Positions 19,750 through 31,425 of a stretch of DNA of 64,000 bases are shown piece after piece. Within the stretch, counting starts at the first letter, position 1. The number at the start of each line of letters is the position of its first letter. This DNA is from Fragilaria radians (Eukaryota > Bacillariophyta > Fragilariophyceae > Fragilariales > Fragilariaceae). Position numbers and translations under genes: made by a program. Under the pieces are notes generated by a model that was not told where the DNA came from, made no database searches, and saw only the letters and a list, made by a program, of their open reading frames with translations. The stretch lies in NCBI GenBank assembly GCA_900642245.1, contig CAAAJI010000003.1, forward strand, positions 700,246 through 764,245, read 5' to 3'.

Positions 19750-22653
19750 TCAGGAGAAATCCATCTCGTCCATATTCCCAGCAATGATGCTTTTCGAGGA
19801 AATCGGGATAGTTATGACATCTTGTAACAATCTCTTTAATTCTCTTGCTGCCCCGCGATCCAGTGATGGCATGTTACGGACAACCTTGTCCTCCAATTGA
19901 GTGTCGTACTGCATTATAGGGTGCAAATCCACGGGTTGTTCCTGAACCTCTTGCCATAATTTTCCAAAGGCAGTTTGTTCAACCAACAAATCACGAGTAG
20001 GCGAAGGAGATGCTTTGATCCAAGCTTCCCAACGGTCCATGTCAACAGATATGGCTTTGCTCCAGAATGTGGCTATCCCGTCCATGTTTTCGTCCGCACT
20101 AGAAATAATAAGGCCAATCATACAGTTGTGAACAATGTTCTCAATCTCTGAATCACATTTATTGATAGCAAGCTTCAGCAAATATTCGGATGTTTGCAAA
20201 GGTACAGTGTTATCATCAATCAGAAGGCGTTGTGCTTTCACAAGGTCCAGCTTGTTTTCGATAAGCCTAAGTAACTTGTTGCTAGAAGTCTCATTATTCC
20301 CTCCTCTTTTACCTCCCGACATACTGGATATTTTGCCTGCCAACTTTGCCATGCTCAAATGCCATTCAGTGTCATCCAAGTTATGACCAGTTGCATTCGA
20401 AAACAACGCCTCAGTTGTCCCAGAGAAGTTTTTCTGTCGAAGCTCATAAATCCATTTGAAACGCATCAAGTCCTCGTCAACTAATTTCTTGAAATCTTCA
20501 GGGAGGAGACGGCCGTAAGTCAATGCCTTGTCGTAGTGGCCCTGTTGTGTAAACCAACGTAATGAGAAAGATCCAAAATCGCTCCATTTCGTAAGGATAG
20601 GTTCCAAAGAAAACTCCGATGGCTTGTCAATAGATAGCTGGCACAGGCCTTCGTAATAGGCATGTTCAAGAGAGAGTTTGCGGGCCAAGTCATCATTGTT
20701 TAGCTGAGATCGCACAATATGAATGGCAAGTGACTTGACCAAAGCATAATTCTTTGACTTCAATTCTTGATGCACTTGGAGTGCCGCTACAGCAATGGTT
20801 TCAAGTGTGTCTATTTTCGCGATTTCAGGATGCTTAAGTTGTAGAAGCAGACATTCGTGAATCTCATGCATCCATAAATTTTTAGGATCAGTTAAAACGT
20901 CGTAAGTTATGACTGCGTGCTCCTCTCGATATTTCATTGCGGCCTGCAATACTCGTTGCAATACAACGCTCCATTCCATGGTTGGAGCATGGCTCAAGAT
21001 ATGATGCTGAACTTGTGTTATTTTGACAGCCAACCCATAGGGAGGGAGATCCTTGACAAATAAATCCGATTTCACGAGAATCGAGTGAATAGCTATCTCT
21101 TGTCCGATCCCTAGCAACATCCATCGACCAGAAGAACTAATATTCTTGAGCAATCCAGCTTGCTTTAGTAGTTGTATGAATGCTAAATGCCATTCCATAG
21201 GATTGTGCGAAGATGAACCATCAGCTTCCTTTTGCAATTGTTTGGCTGTCATTATGATTGCGGCTTCTGCAATCCCAATTTTATTAGTAGTAGGGACTTG
21301 ATTGGAGAAGGAACTAATAATAGAAGTGATACTGGGTGGCATCTGCAGAGTTCGCGTCTGGTAGTACTTCCAAAATGCTGCACGTAAGTGTCGGGCAATT
21401 ACATAGGATTGCTCGTCCGAAACAGATGCAACAGACGGCTGTAATTGAATATATCTGGCACGTAAAACGTATCCACTAGTTGTGAGCAAGGAGACTCCAT
21501 GAGTTTCAAAGTCCTTTGCAATTCCGACAAGAGCCGACACTTCTTCGAAGGGGAGATCTACTTCATGTACAGTGGTCTCGAGATTTCCTCCACCCATTGC
21601 TATAACTGTGAGTGGTGACGTTTCAAAAACGGCATACGCCATTCCATTGTCGCAAGAAACAAGTCCAAAACAATCGACCGAATCAGGGAAGCGGTTCAAC
21701 CAAGTGCATTGTATTAATCTTGCATCGCTTGAAATTCGTAGGTAGTATATTCGAGAACGACGGGGTCGCTGTAACTTTACAATTACATCTATAACGTCGT
21801 TGATTGACGATGATGCATGACACACTTCAATCCCATCAAATGAATCCTCTAAAGTATTTTCTAGTAAATCATGAAGACGACAAACAACTTCTCCTTCTTC
21901 TTCTTTCCAAAGTTCTAAGTCACCCGCTTGTGTCATGGAGAAAACAGGCGAAGATGGTGGTGCAATAGTGTTTCCTGAAATGATTTCTTTCCGTTGGGTA
22001 GCGATAGAAGATGTCGGAAGAAAAGCCAGGATTGGGGACGGATTTCTTTGAACTGCAACAGTTCGAAAGACACGATTCCACACACTCGAATACGTCCTTT
22101 TTAGTTCAGTGGCGGTCAATACCATGGGGCGAGAGGAAACTGAACAACGCCATACCCTTCCAGACTTGGAAGTCATGAAAAGATTGTTGCCTAAAGCCTT
22201 CATTAGAATAACAGAAGATAACTCATTATCCCCACTTAGAGAATTTGATGCCAAACGAAGCTTGCATGATGGAGCTCGTGGCACCATTGACGGAGTTGTT
22301 GTCGTCCTAGGCAACCACCAGAGAGCAAGAAAGCCAGAAATAGAATTTAATGCATAGATAAAATAGGAATCATCGTTTCCTGAAACACTTAGCAGCAACG
22401 AATTCGATCCATTCAAAAGTGGATGATACAGAATTTCATAGACAGATCCCTGTCGAAACAAACTAATTTTACCGTCATCCATTGATAACATGGCATGAAC
22501 ATCCTCGTATGAATCATACGCAGCCACTTTCGATTTGCTAACCACGCCATCTTGTAATACGGATGGAATAGAATTTAGGATAGATACATCCCAGGGGACT
22601 TGCGGAGATGGTCGGACTAAGTGACGAAAAGGGAATAACGCTGATTGAGACAT
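19750..22653 (-). CDS. Nup133-like nucleoporin
   Basis: About 967 residues from the ATG at 22653 (MSQSALFPFRHL). The N-terminal half has the irregular beta-strand pattern of a nucleoporin propeller, including a conserved-looking MTSKSGRVWRC. The C-terminal half is alpha-helical solenoid with blocks typical of Nup133: YYEGLCQL, SLRWFTQQGHYDKAL, FKWIYELRQKNF and TSEYLLKLAINKC. Nup133 is a structural Y-complex subunit of the nuclear pore. The frame stays open upstream to an ATG at 22866, but that extension contains a 57-bp GTAAGT...TTTCAG intron (22717-22773) and a hydrophobic run, so it is more likely 5' leader with an intron. The family call rests on remembered pattern and domain order. Confidence 0.72.
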   Translation of the reverse strand: MSQSALFPFRHLVRPSPQVPWDVSILNSIPSVLQDGVVSKSKVAAYDSYEDVHAMLSMDDGKISLFRQGSVYEILYHPLLNGSNSLLLSVSGNDDSYFIYALNSISGFLALWWLPRTTTTPSMVPRAPSCKLRLASNSLSGDNELSSVILMKALGNNLFMTSKSGRVWRCSVSSRPMVLTATELKRTYSSVWNRVFRTVAVQRNPSPILAFLPTSSIATQRKEIISGNTIAPPSSPVFSMTQAGDLELWKEEEGEVVCRLHDLLENTLEDSFDGIEVCHASSSINDVIDVIVKLQRPRRSRIYYLRISSDARLIQCTWLNRFPDSVDCFGLVSCDNGMAYAVFETSPLTVIAMGGGNLETTVHEVDLPFEEVSALVGIAKDFETHGVSLLTTSGYVLRARYIQLQPSVASVSDEQSYVIARHLRAAFWKYYQTRTLQMPPSITSIISSFSNQVPTTNKIGIAEAAIIMTAKQLQKEADGSSSHNPMEWHLAFIQLLKQAGLLKNISSSGRWMLLGIGQEIAIHSILVKSDLFVKDLPPYGLAVKITQVQHHILSHAPTMEWSVVLQRVLQAAMKYREEHAVITYDVLTDPKNLWMHEIHECLLLQLKHPEIAKIDTLETIAVAALQVHQELKSKNYALVKSLAIHIVRSQLNNDDLARKLSLEHAYYEGLCQLSIDKPSEFSLEPILTKWSDFGSFSLRWFTQQGHYDKALTYGRLLPEDFKKLVDEDLMRFKWIYELRQKNFSGTTEALFSNATGHNLDDTEWHLSMAKLAGKISSMSGGKRGGNNETSSNKLLRLIENKLDLVKAQRLLIDDNTVPLQTSEYLLKLAINKCDSEIENIVHNCMIGLIISSADENMDGIATFWSKAISVDMDRWEAWIKASPSPTRDLLVEQTAFGKLWQEVQEQPVDLHPIMQYDTQLEDKVVRNMPSLDRGAARELKRLLQDVITIPISSKSIIAGNMDEMDFS

Positions 22654-22866
22654 CGCAAGTACAATTTGGATGATTGGTAGACTAATGAAATAAAATTTGA
22701 CTACTCCGAGTAAAACCTGAAAAAAATGACAAATGAATCTTTCCATCAGGATGAATGAATGAGATTGACTTACTGCATATGCAACAGGCAAATTATCTAG
22801 AATATCATGCACACTTCCTGCTTTCCTATCCCATTTCAAGAAATTTACATAATCCATGAAATGCAT

Positions 22867-25800
22867 GTTTCCTTATCCACATTAAGTTGATTACTAAGGT
22901 ACTTCATAAGGTCCTCTTCAATCTTTGATCAAAAGTTCGTTTCATCAGATCTTGAATCACTTGTTGAATGCCTTTTCTGCAAAAACTTGTAAAGCAATTG
23001 CCTACCAAGATAGCAATCATGACAAAGCCAAATGATTGTTGAACCCACAAACATGGATCCAACAAACTACCAGTAGTATTCTGCAAATATTCAATGCGTT
23101 TGCGAAATAATTGTCAAGCTTTTCATAAGCCTAGAAAATGATTTCTTCAAGATCCAATATTCCTGACAACATGGGCCTTCATACCAATTGGTATATCCAC
23201 GACGATATTATCCTCTAAATCACTAGTAGAAACACGGTTTTGATGTATATTATCCTTGCCTTATGATCCAAAATCATCATTCCAAGTCAGAAAATGCATC
23301 AATAATATCAGGAGCGTAGGGCTTGATGAAATCGACAAAGGTACTTGATGATACTCATATGTCACCAACCAAGCCAGAAAATTCCATTTCTCTTGACTTT
23401 GAAAACCCACAAGCTCTAAATACACCTTCTATCTTCTGGAACTTCTTTCTTGGGAGCCAAAATCCCTTCTTTTCATATTCTCAGCCACAAAATTGGAATT
23501 TTCTACAAAATTCCCATTACCTAAAGTAAATAGTAAGCAAGTCTAAACTCATTCAGTTGCTCTGACATTGCAACGTACTCCGTTTTGCTGCTTGACGATA
23601 TGACTTCCTTCTGCCCGTTGAATTCAAATAGGTTGCAATGCCCATCAAATAAATGATTATAAACGCCCCACTGTCTCTTGCCATATCAAAGGCCAACATG
23701 CATCTATGATTTACGAATTTCCCTCAAGACCCTGTGCAAATTCATTTTTCAAAATTTCTTATGAACGGCTTTTCTCCATTTACGTCTTGAGTCATGATCA
23801 GAATAGTAATTGCTTCAAGAAAGCATCGTTGCTCTTTTGTACCTATCAACATTGTCAATGCAATGTCTGTTTGATCTAGTAGCATAGCTTTCCTGATTTT
23901 AATGCATCCAAACATCTTGAAGTATCAGGCCTGAACCATCCTTGCATTTCTTCATATTCTTTAGTAGTTTAGGCTACGCAGTCTATTGTTCAGTCTCAAT
24001 GATGTCACTTGAATTAATTATATGCTCTTCAAGTTAAGCCTACCGTAAAGATCCTAAGCTCCCTGGTAATTGAGCTTTCCCAGGATTTTTCTTTGCCATC
24101 ACAATGCCAGCAGGACCAAAAAGTGCCTGTACTCAAATATTACTTTTCACAAGACTTTGACTTCTCGTTAGTGACCAGAATGATTGAATCAGGATTAGCC
24201 AATGATACATATTCCGCCCAGATTCAAATTTTGATTTCTTCTTGAAGCCCTGCTCCATTAAAATGCCTCAAATTTTGGAGTCCTTGTCCCTGCCTTGTTC
24301 AAAGGCAAACCTAATTGATTTTTTTACTCTCTTGTTTCAATCTTTGTTTTTCCTGAATCAATGCATTGTCAACTCGAAGACAAGTTGTGTTGACTTCTCG
24401 TTTAAGAAGCCTATCTGAAGAAGTTCTACCTTTATCTTTTTGCCCTTCAACTATTAAATAGAATTTGTCTAACTCCTAACTCATAGCCCCTTCTCTCCAT
24501 AAGATTATCACAATCTTTCCGGGCTGTTTACAAATATAAGCCTTAACTGTTACTTTCAATGTATCTCCTCCGCAATTGTTTTTAAGCTTTACCGCATGCT
24601 TCCTCAGATTGAACTTTTTTTCAACTTTTAACTCATTCAACGGATGCAGGATTGAGTTGTGCTCCTGATAAAAAGCCATGCATGGTATACAATTCTCTGT
24701 TTAATGTCAATACCATTCTTACCCATCAAAAAAATTCTTAAAATTTCTCATTGATGCTAAAATGGTTAACCTCTGGAACAAACATGGCAGCTTAGGCACA
24801 ATTAGGAATATATTTGCATTTACTGGTTCAACGATAGTCTTCCTTCTGTTAAAGAAAGCGTCACTCTCTCATAATCTTTTTCTTGCAGTTTTTCATGACT
24901 ACAACAGCAATTTGGTCCCTGAAGTATTGGCATTTACTAACAGATTCTCTCCAAGTCAGCAATTATCCCCCCCCATAGCACAGATATTGAAGATGGCAGC
25001 AAACTTTAATCCGCCACCTCAGTAGATTTTCACAATTATGGTATTGAGCCCAAATTTTTGGCTAGTCACAGTCTTCACTTAAAAGTTTTAATTTATATAA
25101 CGTAATATATTTAGGTCATTTGAGATACAAAAACAGAAACTTCAGGAAGATGAACCTTGGACATTTTCCATTGAAGCAACTTCATAGTCAACCTGCAGCT
25201 AATCACCAGCACAGCAAAACTAGTGTTTTGGACACTGGCTATTCAATATTTTACACATGGTGGAATGGGTGTCAAACAGTTATTTATGCCATTAATACGG
25301 CGTAAAGTAAGAACATTGGAAAGTAACCTAAGGCACAACTTAGAGACTAATCCACTTTACTCACAATTTGATGCCAAGAAGGCAAGATTCCCTTTTTCGA
25401 GAGTTTTTGTCTTGTCCTTTTTCTTCCATGCAACAGTCTTTTGTGCTTTGTGTAATGTCTTTCTTGCAACAATTGAAAGTAATTTGCCAATTTAAGGTTG
25501 AATTCAATTCTGCAATTTTGTTGTCACCTAAAATGTGAATCTGATGCTGATATAGGGTATGCCCCAGGTTTCTTGCAGTGACATCATATGCCAGGTTTGC
25601 AGAACATAGGGTTGCCTTTTTGGATCCATCCTGCTTTGCCTTATGCCTCAACTTTACTCATTTGCCTGTACTTTCTAACGTGTTCCAAATCTAATACAGA
25701 CAATCTTCTTGCAAGTTACAACACTTCATGATGAATAAGTCAAAGAATACATCTGCAGCTGCATTCAGCATTGATTGTATCAATGACACTGTTCTTCCTA

Positions 25801-26284
25801 TCCAGGGCAAGTCACTGTGTTTACAATCTGCTTTAACTTAAAAAATTTGCACCTCAACTATTGTTAATTTTCAGATAGTTTCTGAGTTCCAATACCACAA
25901 ATCAGGCTAGTCTGTCAGATCATGTATTTCCTAAGTCTTGTAGAGTAGTTGAATCACTCCTTTGGTCATGAATACCTTAAGTAAGCATATCACTCCTCCC
26001 CTGCTCCTTAGTTTTAAGTTTTGAATCTATGCTTTTCCAGGTCAATAACATTCTTGACACATAGTTATCTGCATCGAAATTTCCAAGATTTGATACTTAG
26101 AGAGCCCACCTGTGGCCTTTCCTTGAAATCTGTGAATTGCTGTTGTAATGCAAGATTTTGCAGTTAAATATCCAAACTCTATCGTATAAACACTCAAAGT
26201 ATTTCAACTATGTGGAGTACGGTGCTGTGACTTGATGCTAATTTATATTAGTCATAAACAAAAAAGGGAGCTGCATCAGGAACT
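22867..26284. mobile_element. Zone of decayed retroelement pieces
   Basis: About 3.4 kb without an intact gene. The one clear domain is a Copia RNase H fragment on the minus strand (23551-23642) reading GQKEVISSSSKTEYVAMSEQ, matching the SSxEAEYxALSE signature. Other minus-strand frames, such as 24476-24679 and 25361-25651, have protein-like composition but are not assigned. No LTR pair is found. Confidence 0.55.
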
Positions 26285-28920
26285 TCATAAACGGACGTCG
26301 TACTCAGTTCGAAATTTATCATTATTGGATCGTTTTTCCGTCACGTCTGTCGGAAAAAATATAGCACCTTGTCGTAATTTAGAATTCAGTGGCGGTTCAG
26401 CATATGAAACTGGCTTTGATACATTACGTATAAGATTCCTCGCTCCATTATTCGTGGACTCTAATGTCACTGAGTCTTGCGTTTTATCATGTGATGAAAA
26501 AGCACTTTGTTCCTTATGGTTTTGAAACAGCGGCTCCTTGTTCTTTGAAGAATGATGTGGAGTAAAATCATTGGAATATGATTCAAGTGTATTTGAAGCA
26601 GTTGCTTCGTAAACCAAATTTCGCTTTGGGAACGACTGTATGCCTCTTGATGATACTCCTTGAACTTTATTTCGCCCATCTTCGCGATTCAATTCTATAT
26701 CGTTCATTCCGCTTGTCTTTGAAAAACCAAAGTCTCTCATAGATGCTGACCTAGCATTACTTCGAATAGGCAATTCATCTTCTTCATCAGAGGGAAGACC
26801 CGGAGAAGCGGAACGGAGTGGGATTGAGCCTGTTGTCACGGAGCGTTGATTCGTCCTTCTGAAATTGCTCTCAGATACGATACCGAGTGCTTCTTTTTTC
26901 CTTGCTGCCTGTTCGAAAACGCTTATAGCTGTAGAAACAGAAGGAGAAGAGGCCTTATCCAGCAGCAAATTGCTGGATTGAGGTAACGATCTAGCTTTCA
27001 ATACTTCAACCTCATTCGTTTTGCTAGCAACAACTGGCTGCGTCCTTGGAAATGCCGTGCTTGGCTTCGACGTGGTTGGAACAACTTTGCTGAGTGAAGT
27101 TGGAGCAGTATGCTGTGGAGTCGAAGGGGTTTTGGTGATATTTTTCAGCACATTAGGAGAACTTTCCTTCAGTTGTTGAACACGTCTCAAAACGCTGTTG
27201 GCCTTCTGAATAATTTGTGTCGTTTCCGCCGTTTCGACTTTCAGGTTGCTATCAGCGAGTTCCTCATTCGTATCCTGAGTGAAAGCATTGACTTTTTCTG
27301 AATTCTCCTTCTCCAGCTTGTTTGACCATCGATTGGCGGTATTCAGTGATGACTGATAATTACGACCCTGCAGAGCCATTTCATACCTTGCTCTAGCGCT
27401 TGCCGACGCCGATTTTTCAGGTCTAGACGGTTCCTCGATTTCGTCATTTCCAATCTTTCTGCAAAGCAAGGATATTGGAGTTCGTGGTTGCTTCGAGTCG
27501 TCTAGAGGCTGTGGACAATTATCCGCTGCAGGTGGCATATCCTTGACAACACCAGGAGGTGTGCCTGGAAAGGTCTCAAGAACTCTTTCATCCTCATCTA
27601 ACTTTGATCTCGTATTTCTGGATTCCTTATCATTTGTTGACATAATTAATTTTGGCAGAGTTTTTATCGATTCATTGTTGTGAGAATTGGGAATCAATGC
27701 TGCACTGCTGTCAACAGAAACAACGGATGTTGAGGGAATCAAGGAGTCAGGCAACTCTCTCTTTGGGCTAGGAAAGAAAGGATTGTAAATCTCAGATGGT
27801 GTAACCGAATCATCTTTCGGTGCAGATGAAAATGAAGATGGAAAACTGGTTGCAAACGAGGCTTCGAAGGCATCAATGCTGCTCATGATAGTGCGTCGAT
27901 AATCGCTTTGGTTTGATGATACAGAATTATTTTCCGAATCAACCTCTGATATCTCTGGTGCAGACGGACGAAAGGGTAGGATTTTTTTCCTATCAGACTG
28001 GGGCAAGTCATCTGGAAAGCCTTCATTGTAATCGTCTATCTTGTGTTTGAAAATAGAAGAATTTGGCTCATGAGGCTCCTTAGAGGAGACTAACTCTTCA
28101 TCGTCTTCTGAATCAGCGCTGGATAACGGTGATTCACTAGTTTTTTCTTCGAAATCTGAATAAAACTCTCCATTCGGGCTTCCTTTTTCTCGATATTCGA
28201 TTTTTGCTGGAGTAGTAAAGGCTCTTGTAGGTGGATTTGATGGTACTGGAGGTGGGTTAGCTGGTGTTCCCATTAGTTTATCCATGCGCTCTATCTCAGC
28301 CTTCAAATCTGGCGATAAATCAGGAAGGCTTTCACTTCCCACCTTGGAAGCCGAATTTGGAGCCGATTTGGAATAGGGAATTTGATTCTGACGCTGTAAC
28401 GCCAAAGCTTCCGCTGCTCTTCTTTGATGCATCGCCAGCTCTTTTTTCAGCATTGCAACATGACTGATTGCCTCTCGACAGCGTGATGCAAGATTCATCT
28501 ATGGATAATTCGTTAAAATACCATATCCAAAGATTGTCAAAAAACGTGTATCCACTTACATTTTCCATCGTCAATCGAGTTACGCTTTTCGTTTCTTCTC
28601 GATGGCGCACTCGAAGTTCACTCTGATGAAGATGGTTAAACAGGCAAAATTAAAAGTTAGAATCGAAGCATATCGCGAACCTGAATCCACATCGTAGATC
28701 GAAATCAGGTTGTTTTCAAAAATCGAAAGGGGGGAAATTTACGTACCAACTCTTTTGCTAGTCTGTAGTTTTTGGCTGTCAGTACTGCCTCACTTTCCGT
28801 TACTTTCCGCTTTCCGCCTTCAGCTCCAGCATCAACTCCGGCAACACCACTTGGGGAAGCAGGCTGTGCTTTATCTTCTGCTTTCCTTCGGCCGGCCTTA
28901 CGGGAAATCGCTTTCCTCAT
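26285..28920 (-). CDS. Coiled-coil protein of unknown function (three exons)
   Basis: An 816-residue protein from exons 28920-28747, 28622-28560 and 28498-26285. Intron 1 is 28623-28746 (GTACGT...CAG, 124 bp) and intron 2 is 28499-28559 (GTAAGT...TAG, 61 bp); all junctions are phase 0. The start is the ATG at 28920, since the frame beyond has only a TTG before a stop. The N-terminus is very basic (MRKAISRKAGRRKAEDK). Residues about 40-120, spanning both introns, form a continuous charged coiled coil (LAKELSELRVRHREE, NLASRCREAISHVAMLKKEL). The rest is Ser/Pro/Glu-rich, disordered, with many SP/TP sites suggesting proline-directed phosphorylation. I do not recognise the family; a cytoskeletal or chromosome role is only a guess. 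Confidence 0.7.
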
Positions 28921-28935
28921 TGATTTGTTTCTCAA

Positions 28936-30834
28936 TCACCACCAAGAGCAACAATAAAAACCTGTACATACAGCGGATGAAGAATTCTTGTCGAGTCGTA
29001 TCGTATGTTGTAGTGAAGACAACTCCGAATTAACAGAAGGAATCTATATGTTAGGTATGTTTCAAATGTTTCACAGGCCAAGGCAGAATTCTGTCTTCAC
29101 ACATGTAGTTCAAACAAGGGAGGCTTCAAAATTTCCCCTGGATCTCTATGTACCTTCAGGAATATCACAGTAATAAAGTGGTTTATAACCTTGGCCTCAA
29201 ATACTCGAATCGTGGAGGAATAAAAATTTGACTTTGAATTCTGTCTTGCAATACGAATGTGTCATCTTTTTGATGTTCTAACTATGAGAGCTAATAACAG
29301 CAATAGAGTGCATGCAGGATTAAAAAAAATTGAAGAGGGATGTACAAAATGCCTTCCAAACTTAGCAGTTTTCTTGATCAAGATGTCACTTTGAGCATCC
29401 ATTGAACCCCCTATTCCAATTATGTCATAAAGATGATCCCCGCGTACAATCTTGCATTAATCTTAAATCCAGATATTCATCCAGATTGAATACAGGCAAA
29501 TATCGTGCCTTTTGCCTGTTTCTTTGTCATAAAAAATTATGTGACGTAGGTCTGGATTCGATGGTGCTTAGTAGGAATGAAGTGACAGGCATCTGATTCT
29601 AGACTGCAGTTAACTCACACTCTCTTCTCCTGGATATTCAAAAAGACATGTGTCGTTCAATGGGCATCCTAGGTGATAACAAACTTGTGCATCAATATCT
29701 AGGTGATGTTCTGATTAAAGACTGGGAAATGCAGATGAATTCTGAAACAATATCCAATCGCATGAAACAAGTTTTACTAACCTTATGTTGGGGAAATTCT
29801 TGCATAAATCTGAGATGAGACCTTGTTATTGAATGAAAACCCGTATTGTCATTTATGAGAACAACTTTTAAAATTGAAAAAGCTAACTCAATTAGGACAG
29901 AGTTTTCGCAAATCCAATTGGGTAATACGTTTACCATGCAACTCAAAGAACATGAGAAATACTAAGGCAAACAGTTGTCTTACAATTTTTTTGCGTTTAT
30001 CATCATGCTCAAATACATCTCAATTTATATTACTGACATACTGCGAGAGTGCCTAGTAAGATACAATACGTCTCTTACTTTTTTTACTTGGTCCTTTTTA
30101 TCAAGACAAATTTGAGATGAGCGGTCAACAGTTAGCAGAAATCGATAGTTAAAGTTCATATAACTTTGGGGAAAAGAGCATTTGATATAGTGCATTTTGG
30201 TTTTCCTTAAGAGACTTGGCTGAGAAGCAGCTTTTTCTATTATTATGTGCTTAGTCATTGGTTTCATCCATTCAATTAAGAGTGAATCTCTTAACAAGCA
30301 TTGGTTATAATATGTCATTCATAATTCTTGACTGCTGTGTATAGCCAACAACTGTATGCGGTATTAAATGAAATTCTTGGGAGCCATTAAAGTTGTATAT
30401 TTATTGCGTTACTGAATAACTTCAATAGATTTTCAGTGTATTGACATTCTCACCTAAATATAGTTTACAGGAAATGTCAGGAGAAATTTCCTCCATTTGG
30501 GCATTCCGTGGATTCTAGTGCATTGTTGAAAAAATTCTTGTAGAAAAATCAATATAAATCTCTCACGAACTAGTTAATTTGATTTGGTTCTAGATTTCCC
30601 TCCCCAGTGTATAAACAATACCGAATATACTTCATATGTATCAACCAGTACTAAAACACAGTTTACTTCACAACAAGATAGAATTAACATGTTGGTCTTC
30701 CACGCTTCCATTTCCAATTACAGTTGGAATTTCTGGTTTGAAATCGATTCATCAATCCAATCGTGGACACACTCCACGACATCAAGCGCATTTGATGGAT
30801 TTACTTTTAAAGGCACATAATATCTATTGTGAAC
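28936..30834. other. Spacer between divergent genes
   Basis: 1.9 kb between the coiled-coil gene and the GNAT gene. It must include both promoters. Short frames (29402-29596, 30025-30318, 30584-30869) are not recognised, and the last overlaps the GNAT start in another frame. No transposon motif is seen. Confidence 0.45.
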
Positions 30835-31425
30835 ATGGCAAAAATTCATCCATCTTTAACCAAACATGAGTTTGGAGGATCGAAAGATAACGATTCGTCT
30901 CATTATCTAAATGCATTATATCAATTGGGCGACAGAACTAGTTTGTTGAAAATTCTTGAAATTTATCACTATGAACATCAAAAAATGGAAGACGACGGTG
31001 GAACTGGTGAGCTCTTTGATCCTGAGGAATACAACGAATGGCTGATAAATAGTGACAATGATAAGGTGGCGATTATTGCAAAGTCTGTTTATGATAACGA
31101 AGTTGTTGGATTTCTATTGATGCAAAAAGACGATGGAATGTCAGAGTTGGTGGGAACACATTGGGCGATCACAGACTTTTTTGTCGATGAGAACCATCGT
31201 GAAAAAGGAGTTGGAAGGAACCTGATGCAACACGCGTCATCCCATTGCATAGAAGATGGAAGATACGACATTTTGGAAGCAAGTTCGGTCCTCTCAAATA
31301 AAAAAGCCTCCAACTTCTACCTCTCTCTTGGTTTTAAAATTGCTTCAAAAGGATATGAATTTTTGGATCGTGCAAACCACAGAGGCCATGGGAAGCATGT
31401 GGTGCATATAAAGAAGCTCAAGTAA
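30835..31425 (+). CDS. GNAT-family N-acetyltransferase
   Basis: A 196-residue protein starting at the ATG at 30835; the in-frame codon two positions earlier is GTG. Residues about 80-190 form a GNAT fold. Strand 4 is followed by the acetyl-CoA pyrophosphate loop DENHREKGVGRNLMQHA (R/Q-x-x-G-x-G/A present), and a C-terminal motif NKKASNFYLSLGFK is typical of GNAT motif B. GNATs move acetyl from acetyl-CoA to an amine. The acceptor cannot be told. No targeting leader is visible, so it is probably cytosolic or nuclear. Confidence 0.85.
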   Translation: MAKIHPSLTKHEFGGSKDNDSSHYLNALYQLGDRTSLLKILEIYHYEHQKMEDDGGTGELFDPEEYNEWLINSDNDKVAIIAKSVYDNEVVGFLLMQKDDGMSELVGTHWAITDFFVDENHREKGVGRNLMQHASSHCIEDGRYDILEASSVLSNKKASNFYLSLGFKIASKGYEFLDRANHRGHGKHVVHIKKLK

